The position numbers and the translations under genes were made by a program. Shown piece by piece: positions 33,474 to 42,367 of a stretch of 64,000 nt of DNA (position 1 is the stretch's first letter; each line of letters starts with the position of its first letter). Source of the DNA: Streptomyces sp. SM11 (lineage in GTDB: Bacteria; Actinomycetota; Actinomycetes; Streptomycetales; Streptomycetaceae); the NCBI RefSeq assembly GCF_002910905.1, contig NZ_NEUE01000298.1, positions 12,972 to 76,971 on the forward strand, written 5' to 3'. The notes beneath the pieces were generated by a model. It was not told the origin of the DNA. It saw nothing but the letters and a program-made list of their open reading frames with translations, and did no database searches.

Positions 33474-34352
33474 TCACTCGAAGGGGACTACGGCGACCGG
33501 TGCGGAGCTGTGGTGAATCACAGCGTGGGTGACGTGGCCGACATGGGGCCCCAAAGGTCTGCTGCTGCGCCGACCTACAACGACGAGATCGGCTCCTCGG
33601 GACGCCTGGACGAGCTCGCTGGCCGGCGGAGCCATGACTGCCGTCTCCGAGACGTCGACCTGGGGGAATTCGGCCCGCCAGGGGCGCAGCATTTCGGTGA
33701 GTGCTTGGGCGGCGTGCTGACCGAGGCCACTGCCGACGTCCGGGTCGAGGACCGCCGCATACGTGTAGGTTGCCAGCAGTGACCAGCTGTGTACGACCTG
33801 CAGTGGCGTGCTTCTGCGGGCCGCTTGTTCGAAGGCGAAGGCGAGGAGCGGGTCGCAGGGGTGGGAAACATCAAGGCCCAGGACGATCCCGGGTAGGCCG
33901 TCCGAGGGTCCTTCGGACGGGGCGGCGGCGTCGGTCTCCTGCGGACGCACGAGAACCACCGGGCTCCGCGTTCTGGCTACGACGCCCAGTGACACCGAAC
34001 CGATGAGGAAGCCGAGAAGTCTGCCGATTTCCCGTGACCCGAGAGCGGTGACCTCGGCTTCGTTCGCGGCGCGCGTCAACTCGTCGACGGCCCGGCCCTG
34101 AACCAGATCCGTGGTCACCTCCAGACCGGGGTGATCCCGGCGGGCCCTGTCTGCGGTGTCCCGCAGGAGAGCTTCGTACCGTTCGACGAGCGACTCTGTG
34201 AAGGTCTGCGGGATCTCCGGGGTGACCGGCCACTCCTCCACGTGCACGAGGTGCCACCGGGTACCGCGCAGTGCGGCCTCACGCGCGGCCCAATGGGCTG
34301 CCGCGATACCTTCGGGCGACTCGTCCAAACCGACCGTGACGTGACGCGTCAT
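33474..34352 (-). CDS. Universal stress protein, tandem USP domains (intact)
   Basis: A 292-residue two-domain USP, the only full-length one in the island. Domain 1: RHVTVGLDESPEGIAAAHWA with nucleotide loop LGSREIGRLLGFLIGSVSLG and SPVVLVRP. Domain 2: GIVLGLDVSHPCDPLLAFAF, LVVVGRRSSRPLGPHVGHVT and SAPVAVVPFE. ATP-binding G-x2-G-x9-G(S/T) patterns are visible. The ATG at 34352 has GAGGAGG. A candidate regulator box lies in the divergent spacer. Role: dormancy/hypoxia stress protein, inferred from the family and the neighbourhood. Confidence 0.92.
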   Translation of the reverse strand: MTRHVTVGLDESPEGIAAAHWAAREAALRGTRWHLVHVEEWPVTPEIPQTFTESLVERYEALLRDTADRARRDHPGLEVTTDLVQGRAVDELTRAANEAEVTALGSREIGRLLGFLIGSVSLGVVARTRSPVVLVRPQETDAAAPSEGPSDGLPGIVLGLDVSHPCDPLLAFAFEQAARRSTPLQVVHSWSLLATYTYAAVLDPDVGSGLGQHAAQALTEMLRPWRAEFPQVDVSETAVMAPPASELVQASRGADLVVVGRRSSRPLGPHVGHVTHAVIHHSSAPVAVVPFE

Positions 34353-34449
34353 GACAACGCCTCCTCGGCGTGCGGGGCCCCTGGGCGGAACCCTGCAGCC
34401 AGCGTCCCGCCGTGACGCGGGCGAGGGGAGGGCCGACAGGTCTCGATCA

Positions 34450-34463
34450 GGACCGAATGGCCC
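34450..34463. promoter_or_regulatory. Putative OsdR/DevR-type box, site 3
   Basis: GGACC-GAAT-GGCCC lies between the divergent USP genes starting at 34352 and 34531. Confidence 0.55.
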
Positions 34464-34530
34464 ATGCCGACCGCGCGCTGCGGTGGAACCGTAACGTGTG
34501 AATGCCTCTGGACCATCCCGAGGAGGAGCC

Positions 34531-34719
34531 ATGACCAGCCCCACTCCCGACCCTGTCGAACTCGGTGGCGTCGTTGTCGGCGTGGACGCGTCGGCCCCGG
34601 CCCGCACGGCAGCGCTGTGGGCTGCGGAGGAAGCGGATCGTCGCGGTCGGCCGCTCCATGTCGTCCATGCCGCTGACACCGATCGCCGAATGCTCTACGC
34701 GGGTGTGGAAGCCAAGTGA
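34531..34719 (+). pseudogene. Universal stress protein, N-terminal fragment
   Basis: Only ~60 residues remain (GGVVVGVDASAPARTAALWA, RPLHVVHAADTDRR) before a TGA; the rest of the USP fold is absent and the next gene begins 90 bases later. The start signals are good (GAGGAGG before ATG 34531), so a short peptide could still be made. Confidence 0.7.
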
Positions 34720-34807
34720 CTGTGCACTGTGGGGCAGGCTCGGAGTTCGCGCACGCCCCCTTCGGACGCCCTTGCCTCGCTGACCGCTTGAACCTACGGA
34801 GACCGTC

Positions 34808-36740
34808 ATAGCATCTCGGCGACACGTCATTCCGTTCACGGAGCTCGGCCGTCAGGACATCGAGAGCGTAGGCGGGAAGAACGCCTCGATCGGTGAGCTG
34901 ACCGCACACCTCGGCGCCGCAGGCGTGCGTATCCCGCCGTGATTCGCCACGACTGCCCAGGCGTACGAGGAACTACTGGCCGCGCACGGCTTGCATACCT
35001 CCATCGAGGATCAGATCGCGCGTTTGCACGACGGAGCCCCGCTGGAGGAAGTCGGTCGGGCCATCCGCGCGCTGATACTGCGCGAACCGCTGCCGACATC
35101 GCTCCCGGGCGAAATCGTCAGCGCTTACGAGGATCTCGCTCGCCGCACGGGTGGCGAGGATCCCTCCGTCGCCGTGCGCAGCAGCGCCAGCGCCGAGGAT
35201 CTGCCCGAGGCCAGCTTCGCCGGTCAGCAGGATACGTACCTCAATGTGCGGACCTGAACAGTTGCTCGAATCCTGCCATCGCTGTTTCGCCTCGCTGTTC
35301 ACCGACCGGGCCATCGACTACCGGGAACGCATGGGCTTCGACCACCTGTCCGTCGCGCTGTCGGTGGGTGTGCAGGTCATGGTCCGCGCGGACCGTGCCG
35401 GCGCAGGGGTGATCTTCACCCTGGACCCCGAGACCGGATTCCCCGACGTGATCGTGATCAGCGCGGCATGGGGACTCGGCGAGACCGTGGTGAGTGGACA
35501 GGTGGACCCCGACGAGTACACCGTCTTCAAGCCCAGCCTCAAGGACTCCTCCCTGAACCCGTTGATCGATATGCGGGTGGGCGCCAAACAGCGCAAGACC
35601 GTGTACGCGGGGACAGGACTCACCCGCACCGTGGACACATCCCCGGGCGAACGCGTACGTCGGGTGCTCGGCGACGACGACGTCCGCACCCTCGCCGGAT
35701 GGGCCAGAGCTGTCGAGGAGCACTACGGCTGCCCGATGGACCTGGACGGTGTCCTGTGCGGAAGGAGATCGCGGACGCGTCTACGGCGGTCTGCTCCCCT
35801 ACGAGGAGCGCGAGACCGATCTCTCGACCGTCCCGAAGACGCGTACGCGCATCATGCTCAATCTTGCCGATCCGTCCGCCGCCCTGCGGCGGTGGCGCCT
35901 GCCGGCCGACGGCGTAGGGCTCGCCCGGCTGGAGTTCATCGTCGCCCATCAGGTGAAGGCCCACCCCATGGCGCTGCTTCACCCGGAGAAGCTCGACGCG
36001 GATGACCGCCGCGGCATCGAGCGACTCACCGAGGGATACCAGGACCGGGGGAGTATTTCGTCGACCGGCTTTCCCAAGGTATCGCCCGGATTGCCGCGTC
36101 ACGCTGGCCCGACCCCGTGGTGGTGCGTACCAGCGACTTCAAGACCAACGAGTACGCGCGGCTGCTCGGGGGCCGCACCTTCGAGCCCGACGAGGCGAAC
36201 CCGATGATCGGCTGGCGAGGCGCCAGCCGCTACTACAGCGATGGATTCGCCTTGGAATGCCGTGCCCTTCGCCGGGTCCGCGACGAGATGGGTCTCACCA
36301 ACGTCGTCGTCATGATTCCGTTCTGCCGGACGCCCGGCGAGGCCGACCTGGTGCTCGATGTGATGGGCGCGCAGGGCCTCAGGCGCGGGCAGAACGGGCT
36401 GAAGATCTACGTCATGGCCGAGATACCCTCCAACATCATCCTTGTCCGGGAGTTCAGTGAACGGTTCGACGGCTTCTCCATCGGAAGCAACGACCTGACC
36501 CAGCTGACGCTCGGCACTCGCAGCATCCACCGGCTGGTGGCCGGAGCTCATGAGGCTGGACGCACCGTCGGTCTGTGCGGTCAGCGGCCCAGTGACGATC
36601 CCGCCTTCACCGAGTTCCTCGTGAGGTCCGGCATCGACTCGATCTCTGTGGCCCCGGACAGCTTCGCTGCGGTGAAGGAACATGTGGCGCGCGCCGAGGG
36701 CCTTCGGAGAGATGGGGATGTCCACCCAGGAACAAGGTGA
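34808..36740 (+). pseudogene. Phosphoenolpyruvate synthase, multiply disrupted
   Basis: This was a PEP synthase/PPDK-type enzyme. Lesions in order: the likely start reads ATA behind a GGAGA site; TGA at 34940 replaces a Gly codon in VRIPP-(G)-FATTA; a frameshift near 35255; an internal deletion near 35745 that joins YGCPMDLDG to SCAEGDRGRVYGGLLPYEER out of frame; and a missing G near 36048. The deleted block is the swivelling phosphohistidine domain with the catalytic TSHAA motif. The ATP-grasp half (VAVRSSASAEDLPEASFAGQ) and the TIM barrel (DLTQLTLGTR, VGLCGQRPSDDPAF) survive as text. The stop overlaps the flavodoxin start. Confidence 0.88.
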
Positions 36741-37249
36741 ATGACATGCACAACACATGTGTGCTGATCGCCTACGGAAGCAAGCACGGAGCGACACAGG
36801 GAATCGCTGAGGAGTTGGGAGAGGCGCTTCGCTCCGACGGATTCGACGCGATGGTGATGCCCGCCGACCGTGTCGACGACGTGAGCGGCTATGACGCCGT
36901 GATTCTCGGTGGCGCTGTCTACGCAGGACGCTGGCACGTCGAGGCCCGCCGGTGCGCCCGACGTCATGCGGGGCAGCTGAGGCAGCGGCCCGTCTATCTC
37001 TTCAGCAGCGGTCCGGTCGACGATTCGGCCGAACGGCGGGATATCGCGCCGATACGTGGCGTTGCCCGCTGGATGCAGCGTCTCGACGCACGGGAGCACA
37101 TCACGTTCGGCGGAGCTCTCACGGCGGAGACTCCGGGCCGGATCGCCCACAGTCTGGTCCGACACGGGAAGGGCGGTGACTTCCGCAACCCGGAACGCAT
37201 CCGCCAATGGGCCCACCACATCGCAGCCCAACTCGCCACTTCCTCCTGA
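36737..37249 (+). CDS. Flavodoxin domain protein
   Basis: A 170-residue flavodoxin-fold protein similar to protoporphyrinogen oxidase HemG-like flavodoxins in dormancy regulons. The FMN phosphate loop is YGSKHGATQGIAEEL near residue 14, and SGYDAVILGGAVYAGRWH is the second FMN loop. The GTG start at 36737 overlaps the end of the PEP synthase pseudogene (GTGA), so its translation was once coupled to it; an ATG three codons later is an alternative. It appears intact. Likely role: electron transfer under low oxygen (inference). Confidence 0.85.
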   Translation: MNDMHNTCVLIAYGSKHGATQGIAEELGEALRSDGFDAMVMPADRVDDVSGYDAVILGGAVYAGRWHVEARRCARRHAGQLRQRPVYLFSSGPVDDSAERRDIAPIRGVARWMQRLDAREHITFGGALTAETPGRIAHSLVRHGKGGDFRNPERIRQWAHHIAAQLATSS

Positions 37250-37293
37250 CCGGTCGAGTGAGCCAGGGCTGTCGCGAGCACGCAGGAGGGCGG

Positions 37294-37411
37294 CATGGTG
37301 AAGGACAACGACCATGAGCGGCCCGTCGACGAGCGCTGCTCCGTGGTCCGCGCCACCCCCGCGCACCCCCGCAGCGCGTCCGGTGAGATTGCGCCCCGGG
37401 ACCGGCGATGA
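37294..37411 (+). CDS. Small ORF of unknown function
   Basis: A 38-residue frame starting at ATG 37294 with a strong CAGGAGGGC site, whose TGA overlaps the ATG of the P-type ATPase fragment (ATGA). It has no recognisable motif. The RBS and the coupling geometry are the only support, and it may itself be a remnant. Confidence 0.3.
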
Positions 37412-37745
37412 CTGAGGAACCGCCGACCGAAGGCAAGGGCAACGCCTTCCCGACGCCGGGCGAGACATTCGATCCCAGCGAGCCGGTTCCCCGACTGCGC
37501 CGCGAGCTCGCCACCGGGCCCGAAGGGCTCTCCGCGCGAGGGGTATCCTGTCGCCTCGCTGTCCACGGCCCCAGCGAAGTGCGGTCGAAGGCCCATTCCT
37601 CCTTCCTTCGCGAGCTGTCCGCACAGCTCGCCCACCCCTTGGCTCTCCTGCTCTGGGCCGCCGCGGCCCTGGCCTTCGTGGCCGGACTGGCGGTGCTCGG
37701 CTGGGCGATCCTCGCCGTGATCGCGGTCAACGCCACCTTCGCCAG
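37408..37745 (+). pseudogene. Cation-transporting P-type ATPase, N-terminal fragment
   Basis: About 110 residues of a P-type ATPase remain: an N-terminal cytoplasmic domain (LRRELATGPEGLSARG) and the first membrane hairpin (LSAQLAHPLALLLWAAAALA and VLGWAILAVIAVNATFA). Homology stops at about 37740 where antisense NAPRTase sequence begins. The actuator, phosphorylation (DKTGT) and nucleotide domains are all missing. The frame runs 20 codons into unrelated sequence before stopping. Confidence 0.75.
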
Positions 37746-38158
37746 ACCAGCGACAAGAGGTACGTCTCCACCAACTGGGCCTGGGGCAGCGGGGCAGTGA
37801 CCTCCAGCAAGGGCTCTCCGGCGAAGACCAGCCGCCCCTCGGGGACAGCACGGACCTGGCCGTCGAAAGCCGGCCCCCGCAGCGGTGCGAGGTCCTCGGG
37901 AGGCAGGCGCAGTACCTGGGCGAACTCGTCCGTGTCCGACTTCTCGCCCCGGAACCCGGAGAGGTAGTCGAGCGCCGGTTCGAGTCCCGCCGTGACGAGA
38001 AAGCCCCGTCCGGGGGGAAGATTCCTAGCGAAGAGGCTGAACGTGGCTGGTGCCCGCATGCCTTCACGCACATAGGACAATGCCATCGTGACCTCGTACA
38101 GATCCGTGCTGGTCACCTGGGATACTTCGAGCATGCGCCGCAGACCAGGGTCACGCAT
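37746..38158 (-). pseudogene. Nicotinate phosphoribosyltransferase, N-terminal fragment
   Basis: About 125 residues match nicotinate phosphoribosyltransferase: STDLYEVTMALSYVREGM, ATFSLFARNLPPGRGFLVTA, and EPLLEVTAPLPQAQLVETYL, then stop at the junction with the opposing ATPase fragment. The catalytic His and PRPP-binding core are absent. The start is uncertain (38158 or 38134). A single deletion removing the facing 3' halves of both genes explains the arrangement. Confidence 0.75.
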
Positions 38159-38175
38159 GGCGGCGTGGGATGCCC

Positions 38176-38825
38176 TCAACCGGCTTCGGCAGCGGTCAGC
38201 TCGCACTGTACGTCGACCACTCCTTCGACAGCCCGTGCCAGACGAGTTGCCACCGGGAGCAGGCCTGATTCCCTGACCACATCCGACATCGTCACGACGC
38301 CCGCATCGACCTGAACGGTCACCTTCTCCCGCGACACGGGGAAGAGCCGGGCGACCACCTGCTCCCGTACCTCCCCGGCGAGCTCGTCGTCAGACCTGAG
38401 GAAGACTTGGAGCAGGTCCGACCTGCTGACGATGCCTTTGAGGATGCCCCCTCGACGACCGGCAGGCGCTTCACTCCGCGGGTGGCCATCAGTCGGGCGG
38501 CCTGCGGCAGTGGCGCGTCCGGGCCGATGGTCAGGGCCGGCCGCGTCATCAGGTCCTCGGCGGACAAGGAGCCTGCCTTGGCCGTCGCGTCCAGACGGCG
38601 CATCTGTTCCACGAGACCGGGACGCCGCTCGTGGAACTCCTCCTTCGGCAGCAGGTCGGCCTCCGACACCACTCCCACGACATGGCCCTCCCCTTCGATG
38701 ACCGGGAGAGCACTGACGGACCACCGTGACATGGCAGTCACGATGTCCTTGAACGACGCCTTCGGCGCGACTGCGACGACCTTCCTTGTCATGACGTCGG
38801 CCACGGTGTAGGGGTGTGGAGTCAT
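38176..38825 (-). pseudogene. CBS-domain/BON protein with single-base frameshift
   Basis: Two CBS domains (TVADVMTRKVVAVAPKASFK; SAEDLMTRPALTIGPDAPLP) are followed, in another frame, by KGIVSRSDLLQVFLRSDDEL and a BON-like C-terminus ending DVQCELTAAEAG. The frame changes at about 38446, where VKRLPVVEG should continue to GILKG; one missing G in a G run accounts for it. Intact relatives bind adenine nucleotides. If the base is a sequencing error, this is a normal ~215-residue gene. Confidence 0.75.
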
Positions 38826-38898
38826 GATCCTCTCCTCAACGCCGGCGAGCAGGTCCGTGGTGTGAGTTGGTGAGGCTGGGGCCGGTCATCGGATTCGG

Positions 38899-40326
38899 TC
38901 ATCGGACCAGCACGGCTTCTCCCGAGCGTGGGACGACGGCGGTCCAGCCGAGCTCGTCGGAGATGCGGGTGCGCAGCGTCGCAGCCGCCGACGGCTCGCC
39001 GTGCACCACGTACGTCGTGTGCGGGGGCGGGGAGCCGCGCAGCCAGTCGAGGATCTGACTCCCGTCGGCGTGCGCCGAGATGTGTGGAACATCGGCGACC
39101 TCAGCGCGGACGGGGATGTACTCGCCGAACATCTTGAGTGCAGGGGCGCCGTCCACGAGGTCTCTGGCGCGTGTTCCGGCCGCGACGAAGCCTACGACGA
39201 CGACGGTGTTGCGCGGGTCGGGCAGCAGTCGGCGCAGGTGGTGCAGGACCCGGCCGCCGGTGGCCATCCCGGCTGAGGAGACGATGACGCACGGCCCGTG
39301 CGTACTGTTGATCGCGATGGACTCCTGGACCGTCCGGGCCGCCAGGAACGGGTCGGGACTCAGAGCTCCCGCACCCTGGCCCAGAATGTCCGGCCTGAGC
39401 TCCGGTGACCGGTCGCGCACCGCTTGCCGGTAGACGTCCAGGGCTGCGAGGGCCATCGGGCTGTCCACGTACACAGGTACCGACGCGGGCAGGACGCCGG
39501 CGGCGCGCAGCTCGACCAGTTCGTGGAGGACGACTTCGGTCCGGTCGATGGCGAAGGCGGGGACGACGACGGTGCCGCCTCGCGCGAGGGTTCGTCCGAT
39601 GGTGGAGGCGAAGGCGGCGCGGCTCTCGGCAGGGGCGTGGCGGCGGTCGCCGTAGGTGCTCTCGACCAGGAGTACGTTGGCACCGGAGAATGGCTCTGGG
39701 GGAAGCAGCAGCGGGTGACCCGGGCGACCCAGATCGCCGGACATGGCCAACGTGTGACCGTCCTCCAGGGTGAGACGGGCCCAGGCGGAGCCAAGGATGT
39801 GGCCCGCGCGGTGCAGTGTCAGCCGGGTGCCCGCCATGATCTCGACCTCGCTGCCGACCGGCACGGTATCGAAGAAGCTCAGCGTCTTCTCCACGTCGGC
39901 GTCGTCGTGCAGCGGCTTGGCGGGGCGGTGCTTGGACCAGCCGTGGGCGTTCGCGTGCTGGGCCGATTCCATCTGGAGCCGTGCGCTGTCCCGCAGGACG
40001 ATCTCGGCGAGCCGAGCCGTGTCGGAGCTCATGATGATCGGGCCGCGAAACCCCTGCCGGACGAGGCGGGGGAGATACCCGCAGTGATCCAGGTGTGCGT
40101 GGGTGACCACGACGGCGTGGAGGTCGGCGGGGGGACGGGCGAACTTCTCCCAGTTGCGGCGCCGCAGATCGGCGAAACCCTGGAAGAGCCCACAGTCCAC
40201 GAGAATGCGGGTGCGGTCGCTCTCGACCAGGAACTTGCTGCCGGTCACGGTGCCCGTGGCGCCGAGGAACGTGAGCAGAGCCGCACGGGAGGCTGGAATG
40301 ACGGGCGGCGGTGTCGGCCGGGACAT
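38899..40326 (-). CDS. MBL-fold metallo-hydrolase with beta-CASP/RNA-specificity domain
   Basis: A 475-residue zinc-dependent ribonuclease-like protein. The metallo-beta-lactamase core has the HAHLDHCG metal motif near residue 78; the beta-CASP region has VPAFAIDRTEVVLHEL and IVSSAGMATGGRVLHHLRRL; the Zn-dependent RNA-specificity motif VVHGEPSAAATLR lies near the C-terminus. It resembles bacterial proteins of the CPSF-73/Ysh1 type found in dormancy islands. The ATG at 40326 has AAGGGGGT. A divergent spacer rich in GGACC palindromes separates it from the dehydrogenase gene. Confidence 0.92.
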   Translation of the reverse strand: MSRPTPPPVIPASRAALLTFLGATGTVTGSKFLVESDRTRILVDCGLFQGFADLRRRNWEKFARPPADLHAVVVTHAHLDHCGYLPRLVRQGFRGPIIMSSDTARLAEIVLRDSARLQMESAQHANAHGWSKHRPAKPLHDDADVEKTLSFFDTVPVGSEVEIMAGTRLTLHRAGHILGSAWARLTLEDGHTLAMSGDLGRPGHPLLLPPEPFSGANVLLVESTYGDRRHAPAESRAAFASTIGRTLARGGTVVVPAFAIDRTEVVLHELVELRAAGVLPASVPVYVDSPMALAALDVYRQAVRDRSPELRPDILGQGAGALSPDPFLAARTVQESIAINSTHGPCVIVSSAGMATGGRVLHHLRRLLPDPRNTVVVVGFVAAGTRARDLVDGAPALKMFGEYIPVRAEVADVPHISAHADGSQILDWLRGSPPPHTTYVVHGEPSAAATLRTRISDELGWTAVVPRSGEAVLVR

Positions 40327-40389
40327 GAAGTACCCCCTTGCCGTCGATGCGGGCGCACTCCCACTTTCCCACTGGTCCCCCTGAACAGC

Positions 40390-40445
40390 AGGGGACCGCC
40401 GGGGGCCCTCATGGGGACCGACCGGCCCATGCGGACCACTGGTCC
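40390..40445. promoter_or_regulatory. Putative OsdR/DevR-type box (site 4) with flanking palindromes
   Basis: GGACC-GACC-GGCCC at 40415-40428 is flanked by GGACC-ACT-GGTCC (40433-40445) and a partial GGACC-GCCG-GGGGC (from 40393), with GGTCCCC/GGGGACC arms just upstream. All lie between the divergent beta-CASP and alcohol dehydrogenase genes. Confidence 0.55.
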
Positions 40446-40502
40446 GTGGAGTCAGTCTGGTAGCGAATCTCGCGGAGTTACGCACAGGAAGAAGGCCATG
40501 TC

Positions 40503-41547
40503 ATGAAGGCGCTCGTCTTCCAGGAGCCAGGCCGCACCACGTGGCGGGACGTCCCCGACCCGGGTATCGAGGACGCTTCCGATGTCATTCCGCGCGTTGA
40601 CACGGTCACCATCTGTGGCACGGATCTGCACATAGTGGAGGGTGACGTGCCCGATGTGACCCCCGGGGCGGGTACTGGGCCACGAGGCGGTGGGCACGGT
40701 GGTGGAGGTCGGCGGGGACGTCCGCACCGTACGGCCGGGGGACCGGGTGCTGGTCTCCTGCATCTCGGCCTGCGGGAGGTGCCGCTTCTGCCGGGAGGCC
40801 CGCTACGGACAGTGCCGGGGCGGAGGTGGCTGGGTGCTCGGGCACACCATCGACGGAACCCAGGCGGAATACGTCCGCGTGCCCTTCGCCGACCTCTCCG
40901 TCTATCCGCTGCCCAATGCCGTCGACAGTGTCGACGCCGTCCTTCTGGCGGACATCTTTCCGACCGCCTACGAGGTCGGTGTCCGCAACGGCGGGGTGAG
41001 CCCGGGTGACACCGTCGTCGTGGTCGGCGCAGGGCCGATCGGTCTGGCCGCCGTCGCCACCTCCCGCCTCTACTCGCCGGAGCGGGTCATTGCCGTCGAC
41101 CTCGCCGACGCCCGGCTGGACGCGGCCCGGTCTCTCGGTGCCGAAGCCACCGTCCGTGCCGACGAGGAGCCGCAGCAACTTGTCGCAGATCTGACGGACG
41201 GTCTGGGTGCCGACGTGGTCATGGAAGCGGTCGGCGTACCGGAGACCTTCGAGACGTGCACCCGGATGGTCCGGCCCGGTGGGAGGGTCGCCAACATCGG
41301 CGTGCACGGCAAACCGGCCACTCTCCACCTCGAAGATCTCTGGATCAAGGACGTCACCATCACCACGGGCCTGGTGGACACCTCGTCGACCCCCATGCTG
41401 CTGCGGATGCTGGCGAACGGAAGACTACTGTCGGCCGATTTGGTAACACACCGGATCGAACCGGGGCAGATGGAGGAGGCGTACGACGTGTTCTTCAGGG
41501 CTACGGACACCGGAGCCCTGAAGGTCGCACTCCATGCCCCGCGGTGA
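40503..41547 (+). pseudogene. Zn-dependent alcohol dehydrogenase with +1 frameshift
   Basis: A medium-chain dehydrogenase in two frames. The first piece has DTVTICGTDLHIVEGDVPDV (catalytic Zn Cys); the second resumes VGTVVEVGGDVRTVRPGDRV, SACGRCRFCREARYGQCRGG (structural Zn) and the Rossmann motif VVVVGAGPIGLAAVATSR. One extra G in a run at about 40672 (GGGG in place of GGG before CGGGTACTGGGC) separates them. All other residues appear sound, so either the gene is freshly inactivated or the base is a sequence error. The HAD gene start overlaps its end by 14 bases. Confidence 0.85.
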
Positions 41548-42367
41548 CCCACCGGTTCCTACCTCGTCGGCATCTCCCTCCGAGCAGACGGGCGCGGGGA
41601 CCGGAGCCGGTGTCGCGCCCGGCACACAGGGCGTCGTCTTCGACACCGACGGAGTTCTGCTCGATTCCGCGTCCCTTCACGCCGCTGCCTGGAAAGTCGC
41701 GTTCGACCGCTGCATCGGGAAGCTGAGGCCCGGCGACCCGCGACAGCCTCCCTTCGACGCGAACGCGGAGTACCGACGCCTCGTGGACGGCAAAGCACGG
41801 CTCGACGGAGCCCGCGCTTTCCTGAAGGACCGTGGCATTGTGCTGCCACTGGGCGCACCCGACGACCAGCCCGGCTGCACCAGCATCTGGGCGGTCGCCG
41901 CTGACAAGGAGCAGGCCTTCACTCACATGCTCTCGACCCGGGCCGTTCCCGTGTTCGACGATGTGGCTCCCGCACTGCGATCCCTTCGCGCCACGGGAAT
42001 TCGGTGCGCCGCGGCCTCCGCGTCACGCCATGCCGGTGCCCTGCTGGAAGCGGCAGGAATTCTCGGCCTCTTCGACACCGTGGTCGATGGCAGGGACGTG
42101 GCACGGCTCAGGCTTCCCGGCAAACCGAACCCCGCGCTGTTCCTGGAGGCCGCTTCCCAGCTGGGACTGCGCCCGGCCGAAGCCGCGGTGGTCGAGGACG
42201 CGGAAGCCGGGGTGGCCGCGGCCCGTCGTGGAGGCTTCGGGCTCGTCGTCGGACTGGACCGGACACCGAGTGCCGACAGGGATGCCGCGCTGCACAGCAT
42301 GGGGGCGGATCTTGTGCTGCGCGACCTTGCCGCTCTCGTCGACGAGCTACGGGTGGAAAGCCCATGA
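41534..42367 (+). CDS. HAD family hydrolase, beta-phosphoglucomutase-like
   Basis: A 277-residue haloacid-dehalogenase-like enzyme. Motif I is VVFDTDGVLLDSASLHAAAW, with the Asp nucleophile and general acid; motif II is the Ser in AAASASRHA; motif III/IV are GKPNPALFLEA and VVEDAEAGVAAARRGGF. It is coupled (ATGA) to the GH65 phosphorylase, a pairing typical of beta-phosphoglucomutase with a disaccharide phosphorylase that releases beta-glucose-1-phosphate. The ATG at 41534 overlaps the dehydrogenase end. Confidence 0.9.
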   Translation: MPRGDPPVPTSSASPSEQTGAGTGAGVAPGTQGVVFDTDGVLLDSASLHAAAWKVAFDRCIGKLRPGDPRQPPFDANAEYRRLVDGKARLDGARAFLKDRGIVLPLGAPDDQPGCTSIWAVAADKEQAFTHMLSTRAVPVFDDVAPALRSLRATGIRCAAASASRHAGALLEAAGILGLFDTVVDGRDVARLRLPGKPNPALFLEAASQLGLRPAEAAVVEDAEAGVAAARRGGFGLVVGLDRTPSADRDAALHSMGADLVLRDLAALVDELRVESP

